A DNA stretch of 64,000 nucleotides from Phlebotomus papatasi. Lineage: Eukaryota > Arthropoda > Insecta > Diptera > Psychodidae. A model generated the notes under the pieces. The model did not search any database. It was not told the origin of the DNA and saw nothing but the letters and a program-made list of their open reading frames with translations. The position numbers and the translations under genes are program-made. The number at the start of each line of letters is the position of its first letter. Within the stretch, counting starts at the first letter, position 1. Shown piece after piece: positions 22,701-34,700 of this stretch. The stretch lies in NCBI RefSeq assembly GCF_024763615.1, contig NC_077222.1:112211095-112275094 (forward strand), written 5' to 3'.

Positions 22701-25700
22701 TGCTTTAGAAAGTTCATTGGAAAAAAAAATTGGAGATAGAGACCGATCAATTTAAATATAGTAAAGCGGTCTTCAGACCACAGGTTTAGCTTAGTTCCCT
22801 AAGGTCTCAGGCTTATTTTTTTTGATCGAGAGCTTATATTATAGCTATTATATAATAAAATTTGAGCTTGAGTCATGACATAGGGCTGAGTTATTTAAAA
22901 AACAAAATTTGACGGGGTTCCAAAATGGCGTAAGGGGGATGGCGAGGTGAATCTGACATACCTATTTCTAGCCACCCATCGACATTTAATCTGCCAAAAA
23001 ACCGCTTGTCGATATGTATCTCGTTGTATCTCCAGAAGTGGTTCTACGACGGACTGATGGAACGAAAATCGATTTTTAGCACATAATGATAATGACAGTC
23101 GCGTGATCAAAACGTGTAGATTCAAAATTTGGGCCCGCTCTGAAGGGTTGGATTTCACCTCGAACCAAAAAAGGTTAGATTGGAAAAATCTCAGCTAATT
23201 GTGGCAATTTTTCTTTCATAAATAACCAACTGTTTTGTGATTTTTTTCGTTAGGAAATTTTGTATTAAATTTATTGCTACCACCGCAGCATCCTAACACA
23301 ATGTATGGCATTCTAACCATGTATAGGGAAATGCATTGAGGCGTTGAGGGGCGATTTTCTAGAAAACTTTGCGTAAAAGGAAGTGTGAATCAGTATATCT
23401 GTGACTTTATTGACCATATTGAGGAGGGTGAGAAGGTTTTCTTCTGGGGGAGTTGAGTAATGTACATTTCATGGGAATTATTTTAATATTCACTAGAGTT
23501 AGGAGTATACATATCTTTTCGGTTAGCCCACAAATATATATTACTAATCAGTTTTGTATGTAAACATCATCAAACGCACACCATCCTTTGTCATGTCACA
23601 AATTCCAGACAATTTAATTTTCAGTTCACGACATTCCTTTCCATATTACTAATGGTAGACTTTTTTTAAGAATTATTAATGCATGTGAGAATCGTGGTAC
23701 TGTGATTCATTTTCGCAGGAATTCCCATTTTTGGGCTACTTTTGGAAGAGTGTCCCCATCAAAACTTACCACAAGATACAGCTGGACTAGAGCAACTCCG
23801 GGTGAACAATTTACGACTACCTGATGAATGTGAGGATGATGGTGCATCTGTGGCGGGATACATGCTTTCACAATCCGATGGACTAGCCGGGGTTGATGGT
23901 GAAGAATCCCGACGTCTTCGATTGTAATCTTTGTGGTTGGTTCCTATTTGAACAAACAAAAGAATCAGAAAATGTAACTAGTTGCAGTTTGATATGGGTT
24001 GCATTGTCCCCATTTTGTCTCTCAACCTTTTCGCGAATAAATAGGAGACACAAAATTGCAATTAATTGACCACCTTTTGACTCTTTATGCAAATATGACC
24101 AGTCGTTTTGTTCATTGACTACATACGCTTTTCACATTACTTCTCGCATATTCAACTGATCAGAGGAACACTTCAAGAAATTAACGGAAAATTTCATACA
24201 TCAGCATTATTATCTTCGTCAGTATCTCTTTTCTCAAATGATAGAATAACAGATAGTAATACAAAATTACCAAAATTATTTTTAAAGACAATTTATCTTA
24301 CAAAATTTTGTATCAGATTTCATACAAATTTAAATAAAGAAATTTTTGTTTTTTTTATCATCATATCTTATAGCGCTGGCACACCTTTTCAATTGTGTGA
24401 AATTCAATCGATTGAAATTTTACTTCTTACTCTTTCAAACTAAAATAATATATATTTGTCTCTTTCTGTCAAATGAAAATTGGAATTTCAATTTCATTTT
24501 CAATTTCAAAATCAATTTTCATTTAACAGAAAGGGACAGCTACATCTCATTTCAATTTGAAAGAGTAAGAGGTAAAATTTCAAAAGATTGAATTTCACTC
24601 AATTGAAAAGGTGTGCCAGCGCCATTATAATTTTTATGTCCAACACACAATAACTTTTGTTTTGTAAACATGTTTTTGACGTTTCAATGAGAGTGAATGA
24701 AATCCAAATCTAGTTATCTCGCCCACTCACACAAGGAATTTTTAAAACTAATTTATAATTTAGTTTTATATTTAAAAGTTAAAGTTTTAATCTTTTATCA
24801 CACTATCTATGCATTAAAAAGTTATTATAATTAATAAATTGACGTTAATATGCATTAAGATATATTATTTTGAGCTTCTAATAATGTATGTTAAACGGTT
24901 AAACTTTGATTTCAAGGGTAGGAACTTTCTCGGTCCACAAACATTCGTTAAATACAGATTTTTATTAATTGAGAAAATTAATGAAAATTCACAATGTAAT
25001 TATCTTCTTAATCAATTTTTCAAAAAAAAGAACATGTTTCAAATTGAAGTACAAATTCAAATTGATTAAGAATATTTATTTGTGACTTATTTTTGCATAT
25101 TTCACAAAAAAAATAGAGAAGTTCTATAGCGAACTGCTTTAATACATAGAGTTAGATCTTAATATTATAAATCATGATATTGAGTTTCCTCATTTTTGAA
25201 TCACCATAAGGATGTTAAAATGCTTTTATTAATTTGTTTGAGAATGTTTATCTTTCAAAGTTTCAGCTTAGGGGAAACTGGGGCACCACCAAACACGGGG
25301 TACCATCAAACACTAATTTTTATTTCTAAACTACTTGGACTATCTCGACCATTCCTTCAGTGGACAAGCATCCCTATAGTGCCTATAAATTCCTATCGGT
25401 CTTATCCTCTGATATCCAATATCCGATTAAAAAATCGTAGTGTTTGGTGGTACCCCGTGTTTGGTGGTGCCCAGTTTCCCCTATATGGATCATTCTTTGT
25501 CTAATTGACAAAAAATCATAATGTTTATATTACTTACTAGCATATTAGGTGAGATTCTTAACAATCTCACCTACTATAATTCTAATAAAATTTCATGTCC
25601 TCCGATCACGCCCAAACTTTGCCAAAACGTGTTTTGACAATTCCTGACCACGAATATATGGGCGGTTAAAACCCGTTCCCGTCCGTCCGGTCTTTGGAGC

Positions 25701-28700
25701 TTAATAGCTCCCAAACTAAGAGAGATATCGACTTGTGGTTTTCGGCAAAGGTTATATATCGGATGAAAATTGCAACTTGGTGCATTAACCCCACACCCCC
25801 CACCCCTCCTTCCAACCATTTTGAATACCCCCTTTTATTGTTTTCTCATTAGCTCCGCCCCTGTGGCATCGATCGGGCTCAAATTTTAGTATGTTATAGC
25901 TGGGTCTTAAGGCTTTCCGATTTTGATTTGACCGATTTTGATGAGTGAGGGCTTAAACAAAAGACCTCATAAAATGCTAGCTACAACTTTTTAGAACGTT
26001 TGAACTTCGTCGGACCAACACCAGGGGCGCCACAGTCGAAAAACTAATTTCAATATCACATAACCTCAATTATCTCGACTGTTGTTGAACCGATTTTGAT
26101 GATTACTTTGACATAATTGTAAAGCACATTTATGTCTATATTTAGTCCATACATCATTTTTCGTTCAGACAATGTGATCTGTTCGATTTTGTCGTTTAAG
26201 TGTGAAAAAATTTATTTTTCTCATAATAACGCTTTGAAACCACTCGGATGCCAATTTGACTCTTTCTACTCGACCAAGACACTTAAAATAGGGTTTTAAA
26301 TGGAAAGTCTCACAAAATACAACAATTCTTTGATATAGTTGAAGTTCATCAAATGAACACTTGAGGCGCTCCACGCGAAAAAAACGAGTTCAAAAACAAA
26401 TAACCTTATTTATCTCGGCTCCTGAGCAACCAATAACATCAAGTTCTTCTGCAAAATTATAAAGAACATTCTGGTCTATATTTCACCCATATATCACTTT
26501 TCTGTCAGTCCATCCAAATCCTTGACATTTTGGTTTAAACACAAAATTTGTATAATTTCACGAATTTGATTTAAGATAACAGAATGGCGTCCTGCAACTT
26601 CAGCTCTAAATCGAATTTGCTTGCATTCCGAGTTAGCTCACGTTAAGAATCTCACTCACATAAGCCGGCTAGGATTATCTGTCCCTTTCTAGAATAAATT
26701 TGTGCGAAATCCAAACCACATCACACCACAATTTTTCTTTTACCACAACTATGAAAAACCAAAAATATTTTTGTAAATATATTTTATGTTTCCATCTTTG
26801 TTCAAAATAAATTTAAATTGAAAGCGATCTGTTACGCTGATAAAAGTTTTTGAAATGTCTCATGGCTTAACTCTTTTCAAAATCGTTTTATGGCAGTGTC
26901 TGCTTTTAATTCGTACTGTATCGACAACAGCCCTTAAAAACTTTACTATATTATACTCCCCACAGGTTTTTACTTGGGTTTATATTTGGATTCAAAACCA
27001 GAGTACACTCAGTCCCGGGATTATGTACGTTTTCGGGACCGAAAAAAAAACGCGCGAAATGGCATTATTCATCGAGAAAAATTTCATACCCACAGGGGCA
27101 TTCTTTTGAATAAATCTGCCGTAGAACGAATTTCGCGCGGAGTAAAAGTAGTTAAAACGAAAAGATTCAACTGTTTAATAGAAATGCATTAACAAAGACT
27201 ACTTTTTGGCCAGACTTCTTCAAAAACTAGTTAGATTATTTAAAAATTTTACCTTAATAAAAGAAATTAAAGTTTTATTCTAAAAACGTAGCAAATTCTT
27301 TTCAAATTTCCCGCGTCGCAACATAGTATACATTCAGGCGTATTTAAAAAATGATCTAATAAATTGACTCCCAAAAGTAGGCAAAAATTGCATAATTGTA
27401 TGTGCATAATCTGGTCAGGTGCATAATCCCGAAATGCATAATGCTGGGACTGAGTGTAAGTGCTGACTTATCAAAAATTTTCACATTGGAAAACGTTATA
27501 GATAAAAAAACATTGTATCATCGTCAAACTTTGTCGTTAAAGTTAAGAAGCAATTTGAATGAAATCTGCGTCATTTGTTGCTGCAGACAAATGATCTGTG
27601 AGAGTGACATAACGCAAACAACTACAGTGAGTGTCAATAGTTTGTTGCCTAATGGATGTTTGAGAAATCAAGTGAAAAAAATGATAGAAAAAAATACTTT
27701 TCCAAATTTTTCTTTTTGCAGATGAGTTCCTTGTAATCCGTAGATATTATTTATAGTTTTCAAAAAAAATAATTAATTTTATTTCATATCAAAAATAATT
27801 GTTTTCCAAAAGTTGGTCATTTTTGAAAAATCAAAAGTTTGTTGCCTCATTAAAAAAACTAATTCAAAATGGTGAAAACGTGCAACCAACTTTATGTAAA
27901 CCGGTTACATTTTGAGCTTATGTCATTTGATAGGCAAATGGTGGATTTGTACATTTTTAAGGCTGTCAATGGTAAATATATAGGTGTAAAAGTGATGATA
28001 AATAATAAGAAATAATCAGTTTTTTGATAATTCATAATTTAGGTTATAATGGCAAATTACAAAAAGTTGAAAGGTGGGATATTGTCCAGAGATACTGCTG
28101 GAAGGAATCGGCGTCGCTTAATTGCCAAATTTTATGGAAATTCATGAAAAGTTATACATAAAATGGTCAAACATTATAGTTATGAGGCACGAGTACAGCA
28201 GACTCTTCGATATCCGGCTGATTGGGGGACAAATGACATTTAGATTTTTTCAAACTGTTAACGGTTTTTATATTTTGTGCTCGTGTGCGTGTGCGCATTT
28301 CTTGTCTGTTTTTAAGAATAAGTAACATAATTAATGATAAAGATCAATTGTGGTGAAACAAAAACAAGAACATATTTATAGAATTCTTATTAATTGCATT
28401 TATTATCACTTTTACTTCAACAAATTCGTGTATATTCAATAACAATAATATAATCGTATCAATATTTCAGTGCTTTCAGTCTCAGAAATACATAATTTTG
28501 ATATCTTTGGATAAATCAGCCTTTGATTTAAAGATTTCTATATCACATGTCCCGTTAAAGGTCTGTGTCGGTCACAAATTCTACAATTTGAGAATCACGG
28601 AACTCTGGGTTAGGATCACGATAAAGCCAGTCTTGCACCTCTTCTAATGAAATATGTTCAGAGATGGGCAAATTGTTCACCAAATGTTGCAAATTTGTCA

Positions 28701-31700
28701 AGTCCTCCATCTCTGCCACACGGTTATCACATTCATTGATATCATTGTCATCATCTGGTTTATAAGTTGTAAGAAAGAGTCCTTTCCAACTTCTTGCAAT
28801 GGTGCTGGCATCCACATTATTCCAGGCATCAGCGCTCCAATGAATAATATTTAAGATATTTACAGACTTGATAGCGCTCCTCACATCCCTGTTATCTTCC
28901 AGTTGCTGGACAATAAACTCCAGAAAATTACGTCGATATTTTTGTTTCAAATTTTCGAGGACATTTTGGTCCATGGGTTGTACTGTTGCTGTGACGTTTG
29001 GAGGTAAATACAAAACCCTTATTCCTCCAGATACCAACTCCTTCTCATCCGGGTGGACTGGTGCGTTATCGAGAAGGAGCACAGCTTTCTGTGGCAAATT
29101 TTTATTTGCCAGATATTGACAAACCTGCGGGACGAAATCATTGAAAAACCACTCCTTGAAGAGATATCTGCTCATCCATGCGGATGGTTGATGCCCATAT
29201 TTTACAGGCAGGTCAAACTTATTCACATGTTTGAGTGCTCTAGGCTTTTCTGACTTTCCAATAACAAAAAGGGGCAGCTTGTGATAACCTGTTGCATTAG
29301 CACAGGCAAGAATTGTGACCCTCTCTTTGTTCACTTTGTATCCGGCAGTTCTTTTTTGGATTTTTTCTGCCAGTGTCTTCTTTGGAAGTGTTTTGTACCA
29401 TAAGCCAGTTTCGTCGGCGTTATAGATTTGTTCATAGCAGAGATCCTCTTCTTCTATCAGTTGTTGAAATTTCTCCATAAAAGAAGGGAGATTATGATCT
29501 GCTGATGACAGAGCTTCTCCAGACACCGAAAGAGCACGAATGCTGTTCCGCTTCTTCCAATGCGATAGCCATCCTTCACTTGCACAAAAATCTTCCGGGC
29601 CATCCTTGAACTCTCTGAAAAAGGCTAATGCCTTTGCACGAAGCATTATTCCATCGACTGGCATTCCTATAAATTCACACAGCTTCCAGTGAGTTAAAAA
29701 ATATTATAAAAACTTTTATTTTCACCTTTTTCTCTCATATAAACAAACCACACAAACAAAGCTTCTGATGTCTTAGGATACAGTGTCGATGATTGTATAC
29801 GAGTTCTATTTGCATTATTTGAATGAAGAGAGCTTTCTTTGAGCTGCTCATATTGTTTCAGCCAATCCAGCAGTGTTTGCCTCCCAACATTGTAGGCAGC
29901 TCCAACAGAAAAAAGTGATTCTCCTGCCTGGAGGCGTTCGACAGCTCGAACTTTATCGAGAATTTTTGTCGTGGTGTGTTTACGTTTCATTTTTTATCAC
30001 AATTTTGCAACAATTTTATTTAGAAGTTTGATAAAATTAAAATAACACTTCAATAAACACTGGAATTATACTTTCTCAGAATGTAAACAAAATTTTGAAT
30101 TCTTCAACCGCCAGTGTTTGGCAGCTGTCACCCGGATATCGAAGTGCCGGATATCGAAGAGTCTACTGTACATCTGAAAAACGCTACTGGTAGACCCAGG
30201 GTTTCGACTTAGAAAGTCGATAACCGCATTCTAGGTATCTCTGACAGTAACCCCATGATGTTTGCTTCAAAAATTCAGAGTCGGCTGGTTACAGAAGGCA
30301 TACAGGCTTCAAAACCAACCGCAATTTAATGAAAGTGGTAAGAATAATTACTTGGTTTGCAGGTTTCCATTGGTAAACAAAACCAATCTGGTTAAAAGGT
30401 TGTAAATTCACTTGGAGCATGCTAAAAACGTAAAAATACAACCTCTTACGCAGTTTGGTTTTGCTTACCAATGGAATCTTGCGAGCCAAGTACCTATTCT
30501 TATATTTTCTTTCATTTTGAGTTTGATTTTCGAAGCATTTGAAGCCTGTATGCCTTCTGTAACCAGCCGACTTTGAATTTTTGAAGCAAACATCATGGGG
30601 TTACTATCAGAGATACCTAGAATGCGGTTATCGACTTTCTAAGTCGAAACCCTGGGTCTACCAGTAGCGTTTTTCAAATGTACTCGTGCCTCATAACTAT
30701 AATATTTGACCATTTTATGTATAACTTTTCATGAATTTCCATAAAATTTGGCAATTAAGCGACGCCGATTCCTTCCAGCAGTATCTCTGGACAATATCCC
30801 ACCTTTCAACTTTTTGTAATTTGCCATTATAACCTAAATTATGAATTATCAAAAAACTGATTATTTCTTGTTATTTATCATCACTTTTACACCTATATAT
30901 TTACCATTGACAGCCTTAAAAATGTACAAATCCACCATTTGCCTATCAAATGACATAAGCTCAAAATGTAACCGGTTTACATAAAGTTGGTTGCACGTTT
31001 TCACCATTTTGAATTAGTTTTTTTAATGAGGCAACAAACTTTTGATTTTTCAAAAATGACCAACTTTTGGAAAACAATTATTTTTGATATGAAATAAAAT
31101 TAATTATTTTTTTTGAAAACTATAAATAATATCTACGGATTACAAGGAACTCATCTGCAAAAAGAAAAATTTGGAAAAGTATTTTTTTCTATCATTTTTT
31201 TCACTTGATTTCTCAAACATCCATTAGGCAACAAACTATTGACACTCACTGTATAATGGCGTCTACACACTAAAGAAATCTATGTCCATATTGAAGCAAG
31301 TTCCCTACGTTTATATAGGAAAAACTCATCAATATGGACAAAAATTTGTACAGTACTGCGTAGAGGCCATAAGACTAATGTGCTGGTAGGGGAATTCTGT
31401 AACACTTTGGCGATGCTATATGACAAATTGCTTTCGAATCTTAGGAGAGCTTTTTCGAAAAAGTGATTCTGATTCAAATGACAATAAGTATTGTTAAAGA
31501 CAGACTTTATTTACATAATATCATTAAATAAAGAGATACCAGTAAAAAGATCCGCATGAATAGCATTTTCAAACTCATGTGATATGAGGAAAAAGCTCGA
31601 TTGGCTTTCTCGGGTTTCGAATTAATGTATGACAATGCCACAAAACTTACAGAATTTACCTACTGGATACTCTCATGACTAAAGTCCAGAGACGACTAAG

Positions 31701-34700
31701 CTCATTCATAGTCAAATCTGTTCCTGATACACTACAAACGAGGCTTGACATTTACTGCCTTTCCCAAAATATAACTTTCGTGTGTTTTTATGCAGAATTT
31801 CTACTGAAATGCACTAATTACTCCTTTGAAAATTAAAACTTGCTTGTAATTTTACTTCATAATTCACATATAACAATAAGAATTATTTACTAGAATCGTC
31901 TAAATAGGCTTAAGTCGCGAGATAGCTTCCACCTCACAAATAATTGTAATTAATAATAATTATTGCACGCGAACTGAGATATAAATTTACAAATAGTTCA
32001 TTTTAAATAGAGTACGTGTAAATTCTAATAAAAATATTATATCTGCATAAAAACCCACCAAAGCTACGTTTTGTGGACATCAGTGAATACTAAGTCTCCT
32101 TTGTAGTGTGTTAAGAACTGACTTGGCTATGAACGAGCTTAGTGGTTTTTGGACTTTAGTCGTAAGTGTGTCTAGTCTAGGGCATAAGATTAGAAACGAA
32201 CTTATAAGGAGAAAGAGGGAGCCAGTCACCGAATCTCAAATAGTCTGCCGAATCCCCAGAATCCCCTAGTTCGCAACATTTGGTATCAGAAGTAGGATAC
32301 GAACCCACTCCCACAAAAGAGGACTGAAAATCCCACTTCTGACACCAAAATTTATTTATAGAATGATCGTCTTGAGACGGTCTTACCTGATGAGGGTTAA
32401 GTTTTTAATAATGGCCTTTACACTGTAGAGAAAGTTATGTCCATATTGAAGAGTTTTTCCTGCACAAGAGTAGTAAATTTGCTTCAATATAGACACTTTG
32501 GGCACTCAATGGGTCAAGTGGTAGAGCATTAGCTCTATGATGCAAGTGTCCCGGGTTCGAATCCCCTTTAGGTCACCAGGAATTTTTCTGGCGTTAAAGG
32601 TGTTCGGATTGCATCCAGTGAGCTTTCACTGCACTTGATTCCACGGGCATGGGACTGACAACCTCATCCCGTAAAAGAAAAAATAATAATGCATATCTAG
32701 AAATCTCCTTGCGGGAAGGCCTTGTTCCTTCATGAAATGTTGTGCCAGCATTATTATATTATTATTATTTATTATAGACATAAATTTCTTTGGTATGTAG
32801 AGGTCATAAAAGCCATTGTAATTTATTTGCTTTTAATTTTACAATAAAATCTATTATAGAAGCAGGGGGTCCGTGGTGCATTTAGTAAGAGCTTTCGGCT
32901 CTTGGTCGGTGACCCCCGGCTCGACAGTCACAGTTGTGAGCCCGAGTCCCGCCCGGTGCAAACGACTGAAGCGTCTGAATGGACATATTTCTCATACACA
33001 ATGTAATCTGTATAAAAATTTGTAAACCGAAAAATCTACAAAATGGCAAAAAATCCCGGTACATCAAAATAAATAAATAATAATATTTTAGAAGCTAATG
33101 ACTATGGAAAATCCTCACATTGTGTGATCAAAATAAAAGAAAAAACTTCTTTTGCGCTCCCTTTACCATTCCCTTTCTTTGCATGCCTAAGCACTATACA
33201 AGGAAAGTATTGCATGCGGGCTGACGATTTTTTACAATATTAAATTGGATTCAATTTAAATTGAGAACAGTTTTCATGTAATGCTTCAATGAGTAACACA
33301 ACCGCGCTCTCCCTGGCTTCTATATCATATCATTACTTCCGTATATAGTAGAGGTACCAATCTAAGAAAACATAGTTAATCTACCGAGGAGATTGAGTGA
33401 AATTTTAGTTCACAATTCTGTGACCTAATTACACATCATTCTACTGTTTTCTTCAAACTTGTATTCGCTGTTCTTATTTTAAAACCATAATTTTGCTAGA
33501 TTTTTTTGCTTTCCACCATGGAGTACAGTTTACAATTTCTTTTTATCAGCTCAATTATAAGAAGTTTTCTTTCTTTTACTTTGCACACTATGGAACAATT
33601 TTGTCATGAAATTAGCAGTGGATATTTTTTATCGTTTTTTCTCGCATCGCAATGTTCGCTTGATTTAGCACAACTGCCACAGCATTCGCAGTTAATTAAA
33701 CCCTCTCAACCAATTTAAAATAAGACGAAAAATGTGCTTATGATTGTATAGTTGGTAGTAAGATAGAGAGAATCAATAAAAATCCTGCTTCTAATTGCCA
33801 TAAAATATTTCTACCATATACCGGAAAAAAATTTAACTATTTTATAACATTTAAATGAAAAAAAGAAATAAAAATAAAATCGTGCTTAAGAAGGGGTACA
33901 TTTACAAGTAACAGAAACTTTACATAGCCATTGGTCTGACACGGCATTATTCTGGATGACTCACCAATGCTTTATTCTATATTTGTGAATCATATATAAT
34001 TCCTGTGTATGTATTCGAAACAGATACACTAACCATTATTATTTTTGTAAAAAAAAATTAAACACAATACAATACTCGTGCTAAACCATCATATAGGATT
34101 TTTCTCTTCACCTACAAATTATGATTCTGTTTATTCTGCGTAAATCAATTTTTCATTAATTCATGTATATAGCTGAATTGTAAAAGCAAAAAGAAGATGA
34201 AATAATATATGTATACACATATGACGACTAATGAAGAGAGAAAAAACCCAAGAGTACACAAAATAACATAACTTTTTTTTAAGGCACGTACAGTAGCATT
34301 TACGTGTAAAAATAATATATTACATACTTTTCTTAGAAAGTGACGACACTCTGTGAAGGAAAAATCTTATTCAATTGAAGCAGTTTTGTTAAAATAATAC
34401 TCAGAAAAGAGTCGTTCCTGCAAAGAGGTGTCACTTTTCGCAATAAGTGTATATATGCTGTTATTTTACGGAAATATTTTTGACTTAAACGATGGTAAAA
34501 GAATGCATAAAAAAAAGTTATAGTTCAATGAATGCACTGAACAGAAGGATGATTTACAAACTAGAATTGATCTATTAGTCAGCGTTATAGCAACTTACTA
34601 TTGATTTTTTTATGGTAAGCAATCCACATGACATTCAAAAGGATATGAATTATACAAATTAGAAAAAAAGCCTAAGCAGCAAAAACCCCATAAAATAAAG

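Larger units (their letters stand above)
21360..23198 (+). mobile_element. Helitron-like family B, copy 2, with a retrotransposon inserted
   Basis: The left part keeps one foldback arm (ACGCATTCTAAGTTGC...TAAGCTTATCTGGGC). The right end is AATCTCAGCTAA followed by T. A non-LTR element at 21581-22706 interrupts it; without that element the flanks match 4425-4500. Confidence 0.7.
28196..30168 (-). mobile_element. Complete Tigger-like DNA transposon
   Basis: 1973 bp. Terminal repeats are CAGCAGACTCTTCGATATCC and CAGTAGACTCTTCGATATCC, with a TA duplication (28194-28195, 30169-30170). The TTCGATATCCGG motif is repeated next to the right end, a likely transposase-binding site. The opposite arm of the host palindrome shows the uninterrupted target GAGTACATTTG. 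Confidence 0.95.
27625..31251. mobile_element. Giant palindromic element (about 1.65 kb) split by a Tigger
   Basis: Ends CAGTGAGTGTCAATAGTTTG and complement, flanked by TA. With the Tigger (28196-30168) and one TA removed, the remaining sequence is a near-perfect inverted repeat. The two arms are about 820 bp each, meeting near 30418. No protein was recognised in the arms. A transcript would form one very long hairpin. Confidence 0.85.

Noticed and set aside
23742..23927. Plus-strand open frame with acidic residues
   Set aside because: Shadow of the minus-strand Ser-rich phosphatase exon, which has good splice sites and frame continuity.
32553..32580. Genuine tRNA gene
   Set aside because: The B box is perfect, but acceptor-stem pairing is not evident and a SINE body, tail and target duplication follow.
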